Below are positions 17,569-25,563 of a stretch of DNA of 64,000 bases, one piece after another. The position numbers and the translations under genes were made by a program. Every line of letters begins with the position of its first letter. Positions within the stretch are counted from its first letter, which is position 1. The notes under the pieces were generated by a model that was not told the DNA's origin, did not search any database, and saw nothing but the letters and a program-made list of their open reading frames with translations. Origin of the DNA: Solimonas_A sp052035235 (GTDB lineage Bacteria > Pseudomonadota > Gammaproteobacteria > Nevskiales > Nevskiaceae); NCBI GenBank assembly GCA_052035235.1, contig JBPOHT010000006.1, forward strand, positions 30,538-94,537, written 5' to 3'.

Positions 17569-18240
17569 TTACACCGAGACGTCGGTGAGCTTACCCACCT
17601 GCGGGTGAGCCGCCGGCTTGGTACGCTCGTCGCGCAGCAGCTGGCAGGTCTTCATGCCCGCGGCCTGCGCTGCATCCAGCTCTTCGCCGATGTCGGACAG
17701 GAACAGCACCTGATCGCCCGGCAGGCCGATGTGCTTGAGGATGTTGCGGTAGGACGCCGCCTCACGCTTGCCGCCGATGCGCGTGTCGAAATAACCCGAG
17801 AACAGCGGCGTCAGGTCGCCCGCGTCGCTGTAGCCGAAGATCAGGCGCTGCGCCTCCTCGGAGCCCGAGGAGTAGACGTAGAGCTTGCGCCCCTCGCCCT
17901 GCCAGCGGCGCAGCGCTTCCGGCGTATCCGGGTAGACGTGGCCCTTGAGCTCGCCGGCCTCGTAGCCCTGGCGCCAGATCATGCCCTGCAGGGCCTTCAG
18001 CGGCGTGTACTTGCGGTCTTCCGCGATCCACTGCTCCAGTACGTCCGCCGCCTCGTCCAGCGACAGGTCACGGTTTGCCTGGCGCTCCACCTCGGCCAGC
18101 TCTCGCTGCACCGCGTCGTTGCCGGCTTGCGCGCGCAGGAAGGCACGCATGTGCTGCCGGGCGTAGGGAAACAGCGATTGATGCACGAAGTCGATCGAAG
18201 AGGTGGTGCCTTCGATGTCGGTAACGATTGCCTTGATCAT
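17569..18240 (-). CDS. mtnC: enolase-phosphatase E1 (acireductone synthase)
   Basis: ATG 18240 begins MIKAIVTDIEGTTSSIDFVHQ, with 223 residues, the normal size. The HAD motif DIEGTT holds the nucleophile; VYSSGSEEAQRLIFGYSDAGD, GGKREAASY and FLSDIGEELDAAQAAG are later family motifs. It enolises and dephosphorylates 2,3-diketo-5-methylthiopentyl-1-phosphate to acireductone in methionine salvage. It is third in the minus-strand unit mtnB-mtnD-mtnC, separated from mtnD by a palindromic repeat element. The frame extends upstream through the repeat, but that extension is repeat-encoded and unlikely to be translated. Confidence 0.95.
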   Translation of the reverse strand: MIKAIVTDIEGTTSSIDFVHQSLFPYARQHMRAFLRAQAGNDAVQRELAEVERQANRDLSLDEAADVLEQWIAEDRKYTPLKALQGMIWRQGYEAGELKGHVYPDTPEALRRWQGEGRKLYVYSSGSEEAQRLIFGYSDAGDLTPLFSGYFDTRIGGKREAASYRNILKHIGLPGDQVLFLSDIGEELDAAQAAGMKTCQLLRDERTKPAAHPQVGKLTDVSV

Positions 18241-18254
18241 GGTTGCGTCTTCTT

Positions 18255-18376
18255 CTCCCTCTCCCGCTGGCGGGAGAGGGCTGGGGTGAGGGTGGTGCTC
18301 TCCGTGAGTAGCGAGGTGCGTAACCGCCAACGCACCACCCTCACCCTACCCCTCTCCCGCCAGCAGGAGAGGGAAT
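18255..18376. repeat. paired CCCTCTCCC/GGGAGAGGG element inside the mtn operon
   Basis: A left arm (about 18255-18297, containing CCCTCTCCCGCTGGCGGGAG then GGTGAGGGTGGTG) and a right arm (about 18333-18376) are inverted copies. Each arm itself folds. Similar arms are at 35865-35993. The element fills the mtnD-mtnC gap. Confidence 0.75.
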
Positions 18377-18393
18377 CGAGAGACAGCGGCGGC

Positions 18394-18945
18394 CTACGCT
18401 GCGCGTTCGAAGCGCGGGAAGCGATCCGCGATGGTGTCGCCGGTGAACTTGCCGACCCAGCCTTCCGAAATACGGAAGAAGCGGATCGCCTTGAAGAAGG
18501 GCTTCGGGCCCATGTCGAACCAGTGCGTGGTGTTGGCCGGCAGGTTGATCAGGTCGCCGCGGGTGCATTCGGTCATGTACACCTTGCCGCCGGAGCGGAT
18601 GTAGAACATGCCGGAGCCGTCGACGAAGAAGCGGGTCTCGAAATCGTCGTGCGTGTGCTCGGCCAGGAACTTGCCGCGCGCGGCCTCGGCCTGCGGGTTC
18701 TCCGGGTGCATCGCCACCACGTCGATGGTGACGAAGCCGTACTTCTTGTTGAGCTTCTCGATCGCGTCCTGGTAGGCGGCGATCACTTCCTCGGCGCCGT
18801 CTTCCGGCTTCAGCGGCTTGGAGGCGTCCCAGCGCTCGAACTCCACGCCGATGCCGGCCAGGGCATCGCGGATATCCTCGAAACGCGTCAGCGTCTGCAG
18901 CGGCTGCTGTGCATCGCTGTCGGCGTAGATCGTCAGGGTGGTCAT
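18394..18945 (-). CDS. mtnD: acireductone dioxygenase
   Basis: ATG 18945 is preceded by a strong GAGGAGA site; product 183 residues. The cupin metal ligands are visible as EHTHDDFE (His97, His99, Glu103) and His141 in ANTTHWFDMG. With iron it turns acireductone into the keto acid of methionine and formate; with nickel it gives an off-pathway product. It starts 11 bp after the mtnB stop, so the two are an operon. Cytoplasmic enzyme, clear family member. Confidence 0.96.
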   Translation of the reverse strand: MTTLTIYADSDAQQPLQTLTRFEDIRDALAGIGVEFERWDASKPLKPEDGAEEVIAAYQDAIEKLNKKYGFVTIDVVAMHPENPQAEAARGKFLAEHTHDDFETRFFVDGSGMFYIRSGGKVYMTECTRGDLINLPANTTHWFDMGPKPFFKAIRFFRISEGWVGKFTGDTIADRFPRFERAA

Positions 18946-18956
18946 GGTACTTCTCC

Positions 18957-19574
18957 TCACTTCAGGAGCTGCGACCGCAGCTCGCACTCGAACATGAATT
19001 CCAGGGCCTCGACGCGCCAGCGCGCCTCGGCCACCGTGGCACCCCAGGCATACAGGCCGTGGCCGGCAATGACATAGGCCGGCGTGGCCGGATCCTGCTT
19101 CATATGGGCATCCACGCGCGCCGCAAGCCGGGCGATGTCCTGGTCATTCTCGAACACCGGCACTTCGACAGCGGCATCGTGCGTCTTGATCCCCGGCAGC
19201 AGCTTGAGCAGCTCATAGCCGGCCAGCCGGATGCGCTCGAAACGGCGCGATAGCAGGGTATTGGCCACCGAATGGGTATGCAGCGCCCCGCCGATGGCCG
19301 GGTCGTGCCGGTACAGCTGGCAGTGCAGCAGGGTCTCGTAGGAGGCCTTGCGGCTGCTGCCGATCGGCTGGCCTGCCAGGTCCGCCACCAGGAAATCGGC
19401 CTCGGTCAGCTCGCCCTTGTGGCAGCCGGAGGCGGTGATCAGCATGCGCTCGGGCCCCAGGCGGCCCGAGAAGTTGCCGCCGGTGGCCGGAACCCAGCCG
19501 CGGGCGTGGAACAGCTGGCCGGCGCCGATCATGGCGCGGCTCAGCTCGGGGACGACTTGGGTATTTTCGGTCAT
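18957..19574 (-). CDS. mtnB: methylthioribulose-1-phosphate dehydratase
   Basis: The 205-residue product (MTENTQVVPELSRAMIGAGQLF...) belongs to the class II aldolase/adducin fold: PATGGNFSGR near the N-terminus, the zinc ligand pair in ALHTHSVANTLL, and a C-terminal AGHGLYAWG with the third histidine. It dehydrates 5-methylthioribulose-1-phosphate in methionine salvage. A GTG at 19586 is an in-frame alternative; neither start has a clear ribosome site. First gene of mtnB-mtnD-mtnC; upstream lies a large nested inverted repeat (19641-19830). Confidence 0.94.
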   Translation of the reverse strand: MTENTQVVPELSRAMIGAGQLFHARGWVPATGGNFSGRLGPERMLITASGCHKGELTEADFLVADLAGQPIGSSRKASYETLLHCQLYRHDPAIGGALHTHSVANTLLSRRFERIRLAGYELLKLLPGIKTHDAAVEVPVFENDQDIARLAARVDAHMKQDPATPAYVIAGHGLYAWGATVAEARWRVEALEFMFECELRSQLLK

Positions 19575-19640
19575 GGGATCGCGCACTTTAAGGCATGGCG
19601 TGTGACAGCTGTTAGCGCACCGGCGGCTTTGGCCGCACTA

Positions 19641-19830
19641 GGGCCTGCCATCCCTTCCCCGGTCGTTGCGATGCCCCCGTATTTGCCGCCAGGCACGGCG
19701 CGCGGAGGGAGCTTGGTGGTTCCAAGTAACCGACGACCAACACCGCATGGCGGCAAATACGGGGGCACCCGGAGGGCGGGACCGTTTTGGCGCAGGGCGT
19801 CGCAGCGACCGGGGAAGGGATGACAGGCCC
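19641..19830. repeat. 190-bp nested inverted-repeat element
   Basis: Outer arms 19641-19665 and 19806-19830 match at 24 of 25 positions as inverted repeats (GGGCCTGCCATCCCTTCCCC...). Inner arms 19672-19691 and 19748-19767 are a perfect 20-bp inverted repeat (TGCCCCCGTATTTGCCGCCA). The core contains a further small dyad (CTTGGTGGTTCCAAG). The element sits between the mgtE stop and the mtnB start. It looks like a MITE-like palindromic element or a long hairpin terminator; no coding potential is evident. Confidence 0.7.
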
Positions 19831-19839
19831 TCGGGCCGT

Positions 19840-21321
19840 TCAGACCAGGAACATCGCCGCCAGGCCCAGGAAAATGAAGAAGCCCATGCTGTCGGTAGTA
19901 GCCGTCAGGATGATGCTGGAGCCCATCGCCGGGTCGCGGCCCAGACGGTGCAGCAGCACCGGCGCCAGCACACCCACCAGGGCGGCCACGCACATGTTGA
20001 GCATCAGGGCCACCGCGATCACCACCGCCAGCGCCAGCTGGTGGTAGAGCAGCAGCGTGGACAGGGCCAGCACGCCGCCCCAGAGCGCCCCGTTCAGGGC
20101 GCTGATCGACAGTTCGCGGCGCAGGATGCGGCGCAGCTGGTCCCCGCTGAGCTGGCCCAGGGCAAGGCCGCGGATCACCAGGGCGGCCGACTGGTTGCCG
20201 GTGTTACCGCCGATGCTGGCGACGATCGGCATCAGTGCCGCCAGGGCCACCAGGGTGGCGATGATCGACTCGAAGGCGCCGATCACCCGCGAGGCGAAGA
20301 AGGCCGTGGCCAGGTTGATGGCCAGCCAGGGCCAGCGGCGCTTGGCGCTGGCCACCACCGGGGCAAACAGGTCCTCGTCCTCCTCCGACAGGCCCACCTG
20401 GCGCAGGCCTTCTGTCTGGGCCCGCTCGCGGACCTCGTCCAGCACGGCATCCACCGTCACCCGGCCTACCACCTGCCGGTGCAGGTTCAGCACCGGGGCC
20501 GAGATCAGGTCGTACTTCTCGAAGGCCGCTACCGCCTCGCGCGAGGGGTCGTCGGTGTAGAAATAGACCGGCCGGGGGTTCATGACCTCCGACACCAGCC
20601 CCTCCGGGTCGCCCAGCAGCAGCTTGGCCAGCGGCAGCAGGCCGCGCAGCTGGTTGCCGCGGTCCACCACGAACAGCTGGTTGGTATGCGCCGGCAGCAG
20701 CTTGCGCCGCCGCAGCAGGCGCTGCACCGCCTCCAGGGTGGTGTCCTCGCGCACCGCGATGAAGTCCAGGTCCATCATCGAACCTGCCGTGCCCTCCGGG
20801 AACGAGAGCATCGAGCGCACCTCGGCTTGGTCGGCGCTGTCCAGGCGCTCCAGCACCTGCTGGCGGGCCTCCTCGGGCAGGGAGGAAACCAGGTCCGCCA
20901 GGTCGTCGGTGTCCAGTGAACCGGCCAGGGCCACCACTTCCTCGGGCGGCATGTTCAGCACCAGCGCCCGGCGCACCGTGTCCGAGGTCTCCAGCAGCAC
21001 CGCCCCGCGCCGCGCCGGCCGCACCAGCGTCCAGGCCAGGTCCCGCGCCTCCGGCGCCAGGGCCTCCAGCACGAAGGCGATGTCCGCCGGGTGGAAATGC
21101 GACAGGCGCTGCTCGAGGGCCGTCTGGTGCTGGCGCGCCACCAGTTGCGCCACCACATCGCTGTTGCGCCCCTCCGAGCGCAGCAGCAGCTCCTTCTCCA
21201 CCGACTGGCGCGACAGCAGCTGGATCACCTGCGCGCGGGCCTGCTCCAGATGATGATGATGCGGGCGCGCATCGGCGTCGGCGTCATCGTGGAGATCGGG
21301 CGGCGGCAGGTCCGGGGGCAT
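19840..21321 (-). CDS. mgtE: magnesium transporter MgtE
   Basis: The product has 493 residues. An N-terminal superhelical domain (about 45-150, FHPADIAFVLEAL...LSSLPEE) is followed by two CBS domains (about 155-275) and five transmembrane helices (about 305-493). Signature residues include GSMM, SIGGNTGNQSAALVIRGLALG and the terminal TTDSMGFFIFLGLA with the pore aspartate. The CBS/N domains sense cytosolic magnesium and close the channel. The histidine stretch near residue 20 (RPHHHHLE) is an extra metal-binding-looking tail. Inner membrane. Confidence 0.96.
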   Translation of the reverse strand: MPPDLPPPDLHDDADADARPHHHHLEQARAQVIQLLSRQSVEKELLLRSEGRNSDVVAQLVARQHQTALEQRLSHFHPADIAFVLEALAPEARDLAWTLVRPARRGAVLLETSDTVRRALVLNMPPEEVVALAGSLDTDDLADLVSSLPEEARQQVLERLDSADQAEVRSMLSFPEGTAGSMMDLDFIAVREDTTLEAVQRLLRRRKLLPAHTNQLFVVDRGNQLRGLLPLAKLLLGDPEGLVSEVMNPRPVYFYTDDPSREAVAAFEKYDLISAPVLNLHRQVVGRVTVDAVLDEVRERAQTEGLRQVGLSEEDEDLFAPVVASAKRRWPWLAINLATAFFASRVIGAFESIIATLVALAALMPIVASIGGNTGNQSAALVIRGLALGQLSGDQLRRILRRELSISALNGALWGGVLALSTLLLYHQLALAVVIAVALMLNMCVAALVGVLAPVLLHRLGRDPAMGSSIILTATTDSMGFFIFLGLAAMFLV

Positions 21322-21429
21322 GGGGGAATATTACGGCCAGGGCGTGACGGTTTGGGCTTTTGGCTGCCGGAAACGGGAACGCCGCCCAGGGGGCGGCGAT
21401 TGATGGCGGCCTTGAGGCCGCAGAAGCTC

Positions 21430-21468
21430 GATCCAGAAAACAGTAGGGCCGCCTCAAGGGCGGCCCAC
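21430..21468 (-). terminator. probable terminator after rpmG
   Basis: GGGCCGCC/GGCGGCCC arms form a perfect 8-bp stem with a 5-nt loop (about 21448-21468); on the minus strand a T-rich stretch (TACTGTTTTCT) follows. Two more GC hairpins (21380-21398 and 21405-21420) lie further on and may back it up. Confidence 0.55.
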
Positions 21469-21523
21469 TGGAACACGAAATTTCGCTGCTGGCCGGCTTC
21501 GCTTGGCCAGGTGCGAAATTTCT

Positions 21524-21694
21524 TTACTTGATCTTCGCTTCCTTGAAGGCCACGTGCTTGCGAACGATCGGGTCGTACTTGTTGAACTCGAACTTGTCCG
21601 GCGTGTTCTTGCGGTTCTTCTTGGTCGTGTAGTAGTAGCCGGTGCCAGCGGTGGACACGAGCTTGACCTTCTCTACTTCTTTTTTCTTCGCCAT
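21524..21694 (-). CDS. rpmG: 50S ribosomal protein L33
   Basis: The 56-residue product MAKKKEVEKVKLVSTAGTGY continues YYTTKKNRKNTPDKFEFNKY and DPIVRKHVAFKEAKIK. It is a standard L33 lacking the four zinc cysteines of the C+ form. It starts four bases after the rpmB stop and is cotranscribed with it, as in most gammaproteobacteria. Small size kept it below usual ORF thresholds. Confidence 0.97.
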   Translation of the reverse strand: MAKKKEVEKVKLVSTAGTGYYYTTKKNRKNTPDKFEFNKYDPIVRKHVAFKEAKIK

Positions 21695-21697
21695 GGC

Positions 21698-21934
21698 TTA
21701 CACCTTCTCGCCGCGGGCGCGCAGGTCGGCCACGATGGCCTCGACGCCCTTCTTGTCAATGATGCGCATGCCCTTGGTGGACACGCGGAGCGCCACGAAG
21801 CGCTTCTCGGACTCGAGCCAGAAGCGGTGCGAGTGCAGATTCGGCTCGAAGCGGCGACGACGCTTGTTGTTGGCGTGCGAGACGGTGTTACCCGTCATCG
21901 GGCGCTTACCGGTCACCTGACAGACTTTGGACAT
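21698..21934 (-). CDS. rpmB: 50S ribosomal protein L28
   Basis: The 78-residue product starts MSKVCQVTGKRPMTGNTVSH and contains NNKRRRRFEPNLHSHRFW and the C-terminal VSTKGMRIIDKKGVEAI. It is a full-length L28 of the cysteine-poor type and an assembly protein of the large subunit. It heads the rpmB-rpmG unit. About 250 bp divide it from the divergent maeB gene. Confidence 0.97.
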   Translation of the reverse strand: MSKVCQVTGKRPMTGNTVSHANNKRRRRFEPNLHSHRFWLESEKRFVALRVSTKGMRIIDKKGVEAIVADLRARGEKV

Positions 21935-22180
21935 GACACAAAACCTTGGTCAAAGAGAATTTACACGGCCACAGGCCATGCAGAAGGGGCGCGATTGTGC
22001 CAGCAGCCACGCGGCAAGGCAAGGCCCCCGATCCCCGCGTCCCGGCCCGCGCCGGGGAGCGTCCGCCCGGCCAAAGCCGGGGCCAACCGCTTCGGGATAC
22101 TCTATAGGGGTCCTGATCCCCCTGCGCCGCCCCGGCCGTTTCCAGGCCGCCGCCGCGCCCCAGCGTTGACCGCGTCCCCC

Positions 22181-24484
22181 ATGAAAATCAGAGAAGAACT
22201 GCGCCGCGCCGCCCTCGAATACCACGAGTTTCCGGTGCCCGGAAAGCTGTCCGTCACCGCCACCAAGCAGCTGAGCAACCAGCGCGACCTGGCCCTGGCC
22301 TACTCCCCTGGCGTCGCCTTCGCCTGCGAAGAGATCGCCGCCGATCCCAATACCGCCTCCCGCTACACCGCCCGCGGCAACCTGGTGGCCGTGGTCACCA
22401 ACGGCACCGCCGTGCTGGGACTGGGCGCCATCGGCCCCCTGGCGGCCAAGCCGGTGATGGAGGGCAAGGCGGTCCTGTTCAAGAAGTTCGCCGGCATCGA
22501 TGTGTTCGACATCGAGCTGGACCAGCGCGACCCGGACAAGCTGGTGGAGATCATCGCGGCCCTGGAGCCGACCTTCGGCGGCATCAACCTGGAGGACATC
22601 AAGGCCCCGGAATGCTTCGAGATCGAGCGCAAGCTGCGCGCCCGCATGAAGATCCCGGTGTTCCACGATGACCAGCACGGCACCGCCATCATCGTCGGCG
22701 CCGCCCTGCTCAACGGCCTGCAGGTGGTCGGCAAGGACATCAAGGCGGTCAAGCTGGTGGTCAGCGGCGCCGGCGCCGCGGCCCTGGCCTGCGTGGACCT
22801 GCTGGTGGACCTGGGCCTGCCGATCGAGAATATCTGGCTGACCGACCTGGCCGGCGTGGTCTACCAGGGCCGCACCGAACTGATGGACCCGGACAAGGCC
22901 CGCTTCGCCCAAGCCACCGACAAGCGCACGCTGGCCGAAGTGATCCCCGGCGCCGACATCTTCCTGGGCCTGTCCGCCGCCGGTGTGCTGAAGCAGGACA
23001 TGGTCAAGACCATGGCCCCCAAGCCGCTGATCTTCGCGCTGGCCAACCCCACGCCGGAAATCCTGCCGGAGGAGGTCAAGGCGGTGCGCGACGACGCCAT
23101 CATCGCCACCGGCCGCACCGACTACCCGAACCAGGTCAACAACGTCCTGTGCTTCCCCTTCATCTTCCGCGGCGCGCTGGATGCCGGCGCCACCACCATC
23201 ACGCGCGAGATGGAGATCGCCACCGTCCACGCCATCGCGGCGCTGGCGCGGCGTGAGCAGAGCGACATCGTCGCCAGCGCCTACGGCATCGAGGACCTGT
23301 CCTTCGGCCCCGAGTACCTGATCCCCAAGCCCTTCGACCCGCGCCTGATCGTGCAGATCGCGCCGGCCGTGGCACAGGCGGCGGCGGACTCCGGCGTGGC
23401 CACGCGGCCCATCGCGGACATGGACGCCTACCGCCAGCAACTGCAGCAGTTCGTGTACCAGAGCGGCACGATGATGAAGCCGGTGTACGCCGCCGCGCGC
23501 AAGGTGGCGCCGGAGCGCTCGCGCATCATCTTCGCCGAGGGCGAGGACGAGCGCGTGCTGCGTGCCGTGCAGATCATCGTGGACGACAAGCTGGCCCGCC
23601 CGGTGCTGGTCGGCCGCCCTGGCGTGATCGAGGAGCGCATCAAGCGCTACGGTCTGCGCCTGAAGCTGGGCGAGCACCTGACGGTGGTCAACACCGAGCA
23701 CGACCCGCGCTACCGCGAGTACTGGCAGGAATACCTGCACCTGATGGAGCGCCGCGGCGTCACCGAGCAGTACGCCCGCCTGGAGATGCGCCGCCGCACC
23801 ACGCTGATCGCCGCCATGTTGCTGCGCAAGGGCGAGGGTGACGGCATGATCTGCGGCACCATCAGCACCACCGCGCGCCACCTGCAGTACATCGACCGCG
23901 TGCTGGGCAAGAAACCCGGCCACAGCGTCTACGCCGCGATGAACGCGCTGATCCTGCCCAACCGCCAGCTGTTCCTGGTGGACACGCACGTGAACCTGGA
24001 CCCCACGGCCGACCAGCTGGCCGAGATCACGCGCATGGCCGCCGAGGAAGTCTGCCGCTTCGGCATCAAGCCCAAGGTGGCACTGCTGTCGCACTCCAAC
24101 TTCGGCAGTAGCGACTCGCCCTCCGCCCTGAAGATGCGCCAGACCCTGGCACTGCTGCGCGAGCAGGCCCCGGACATGGAAGTGGACGGCGAGATGCACG
24201 GCGACTGCGCCCTGAGCGAGGTCCACCGCAAGGAGATCCTGCCCAGCTCCACGCTGCACGGCGACGCCAACCTGCTGGTGCTGCCCAACCTGGACGCCGC
24301 CAACATCGCCTACAACCTGCTGAAGACCACCGCCGGCGGCAACGTCGCCATCGGCCCGATGCTGCTGGGCTGCGCCGCGCCGGTGAACATCCTCACGCCC
24401 TCCACGACCGTACGCCGCATCGTCAACATGACGGCGCTGACGGTGGTGGATGCGAACCTGCACAAGCAGGCGGCGCAGGGGTAA
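22181..24484 (+). CDS. maeB: NADP-dependent malic enzyme with C-terminal phosphotransacetylase-like domain
   Basis: ATG 22181 gives 767 residues, as for E. coli MaeB (759). The malic part (about 1-430) shows ALAYSPGVAFACEEI, NGTAVLGLGAIGPLAAKPV, the metal/active-site stretch PVFHDDQHGTAIIVGAAL and the NADP fold VVSGAGAAALACVDLL. Residues about 440-767 form a phosphotransacetylase domain, which in this family regulates activity by binding acetyl-CoA rather than catalysing. It oxidatively decarboxylates malate to pyruvate and makes NADPH. The open frame extends upstream through rpmB antisense, but no start there is credible. Confidence 0.96.
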   Translation: MKIREELRRAALEYHEFPVPGKLSVTATKQLSNQRDLALAYSPGVAFACEEIAADPNTASRYTARGNLVAVVTNGTAVLGLGAIGPLAAKPVMEGKAVLFKKFAGIDVFDIELDQRDPDKLVEIIAALEPTFGGINLEDIKAPECFEIERKLRARMKIPVFHDDQHGTAIIVGAALLNGLQVVGKDIKAVKLVVSGAGAAALACVDLLVDLGLPIENIWLTDLAGVVYQGRTELMDPDKARFAQATDKRTLAEVIPGADIFLGLSAAGVLKQDMVKTMAPKPLIFALANPTPEILPEEVKAVRDDAIIATGRTDYPNQVNNVLCFPFIFRGALDAGATTITREMEIATVHAIAALARREQSDIVASAYGIEDLSFGPEYLIPKPFDPRLIVQIAPAVAQAAADSGVATRPIADMDAYRQQLQQFVYQSGTMMKPVYAAARKVAPERSRIIFAEGEDERVLRAVQIIVDDKLARPVLVGRPGVIEERIKRYGLRLKLGEHLTVVNTEHDPRYREYWQEYLHLMERRGVTEQYARLEMRRRTTLIAAMLLRKGEGDGMICGTISTTARHLQYIDRVLGKKPGHSVYAAMNALILPNRQLFLVDTHVNLDPTADQLAEITRMAAEEVCRFGIKPKVALLSHSNFGSSDSPSALKMRQTLALLREQAPDMEVDGEMHGDCALSEVHRKEILPSSTLHGDANLLVLPNLDAANIAYNLLKTTAGGNVAIGPMLLGCAAPVNILTPSTTVRRIVNMTALTVVDANLHKQAAQG

Positions 24485-24560
24485 CGCGACTGCGCCTAGG
24501 CTTCTAAAGGCTTGGTGAGCGCAGCGAATGCTTTTGACGTTCGGCCCCCTTCCAGTAGCG

Positions 24561-24774
24561 CCTGCCTGGTGGCCGAGTGCAGGGTCGAGCCGGACAGGAT
24601 GTCCGGCCGAGGGGCCTCAGGCCATGGATGGCCTGTGGGCCCGACCCGTCGCACTCGTCCACCAGGCAGGTTGCCCCGCTAAAGCGGGGCCGCGGATGGA
24701 GGGTGTCCTTTCTCTTGGTTACTTCTCTTCGCCTAGAGGCGCCTACTGTTGGTGGACAAGCAAAGAGAAGTAAC
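24561..24774. repeat. multi-branched nested inverted-repeat region, maeB-radC gap
   Basis: The 365-bp gap 24485-24849 has no gene I can support. It holds nested complementary arms: 24561-24572 with 24659-24670 (12 bp), 24575-24580 with 24651-24656, and 24582-24587 with 24642-24647, enclosing two hairpins (24590-24606, 24618-24635). A GCCCCGCT/AGCGGGGC hairpin follows at 24673-24690, then a 12-bp inverted repeat (24718-24729 with 24763-24774, GTTACTTCTCTT), a motif I recall from dispersed repeats of related genomes. It may be a structured RNA or a mobile palindromic element. Confidence 0.6.
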
Positions 24775-24849
24775 TCGCCCTTAGGCGAAATAAACCTCCA
24801 GGGATCAACCGCACCTGACCGGCGTCGTCGCCGGCACCGCCGCGCCCCC

Positions 24850-25524
24850 TCAGAGCCAGCCACGTTCCGCAAACGAAGCCGGCCGCCCCTCCCCGATCAC
24901 GAAGTGATCCAGCACCCGGATATCCACCTGCCCCAGCACCGCCTTGAGCCGGTCGGTCAGCGCCCGGTCCGCCGCACTGGGCTCCGAGACGCCAGACGGG
25001 TGGTTATGCGCAAAGATCACCGCCGCCGCGTTGTGCCGCAGCGCCGCCTTCAGCACCTCGCGCGGGTACACCGCCGCCGAATCCAGGGTCCCCCGGGCCA
25101 GTTCCTCGAAGGCCAGCACCTGGTGCTGGGCGTCCAGGAACAAGGCCCCGAAGACCTCCCGGTCCAGGTCGCGCAGGCGCGCCACCAGGTAGTCGCGGGC
25201 GCCCTGCGGGCTGCTCAGCGCCGGCTTGGCCTTCAGCTCCTCAGCCAGATACCGCCGGGCCATCTCCACGCAGGCCTGTAGCTGGATGTACTTGGCATCG
25301 CCCAGGCCGCGGCCGGTGCAGAACTCCTCCCGCGAGGCCTTCAGCAGGCCGCGCAGGCCGCCGAAGCGGTTCAGCAGCTCCCGCGCCAGGTCCACCGCGC
25401 TGGTGCCGGGCAGGCCGGTGCGCAGGAAGATCGCCAGCAACTCGGCGTCCGACAGGCTGGCCGCCCCCTGCGCCAATGCCTTCTCCCGGGGGCGCTCGCC
25501 CTCCGGCCAATCCGTGATCGCCAT
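24850..25524 (-). CDS. radC: RadC family DNA-repair/JAB-domain protein
   Basis: ATG 25524 gives 224 residues, the family norm. The N-terminal helix-hairpin region (RPREKALAQGAASLSDAELLAIFLRTG) is followed by the JAMM metalloprotease-like domain with EVFGALFLDAQHQVL, VFAHNHPSGVSEPSAAD and ERGWL at the end. The JAMM motif HNHPSG..S..D is complete. Despite the name, a role in recombination repair is doubtful. It is divergent from coaBC with 39 bp between, the usual arrangement. Confidence 0.95.
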   Translation of the reverse strand: MAITDWPEGERPREKALAQGAASLSDAELLAIFLRTGLPGTSAVDLARELLNRFGGLRGLLKASREEFCTGRGLGDAKYIQLQACVEMARRYLAEELKAKPALSSPQGARDYLVARLRDLDREVFGALFLDAQHQVLAFEELARGTLDSAAVYPREVLKAALRHNAAAVIFAHNHPSGVSEPSAADRALTDRLKAVLGQVDIRVLDHFVIGEGRPASFAERGWL

Positions 25525-25563
25525 GCGGCGTCGCCCCCTGTTTGATGGGGATAGAATATTGCG

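Noticed and set aside
18241..18330. N-terminal extension of MtnC to 18330
   Set aside because: The added residues are encoded by the repeat element (HPHPSPLPPAGEG pattern); ATG 18240 begins the conserved protein.
17509..19077. 522-residue plus-strand frame across mtnC and mtnD
   Set aside because: It is antisense to two well-recognised enzymes and crosses the palindromic repeat; no domain is visible.
22181..24463. Very long antisense reading frames opposite maeB and other genes
   Set aside because: They arise from high GC third-position bias; translations are Val/Gln/His/Arg-rich with no family motifs, while the sense strand encodes recognised proteins.
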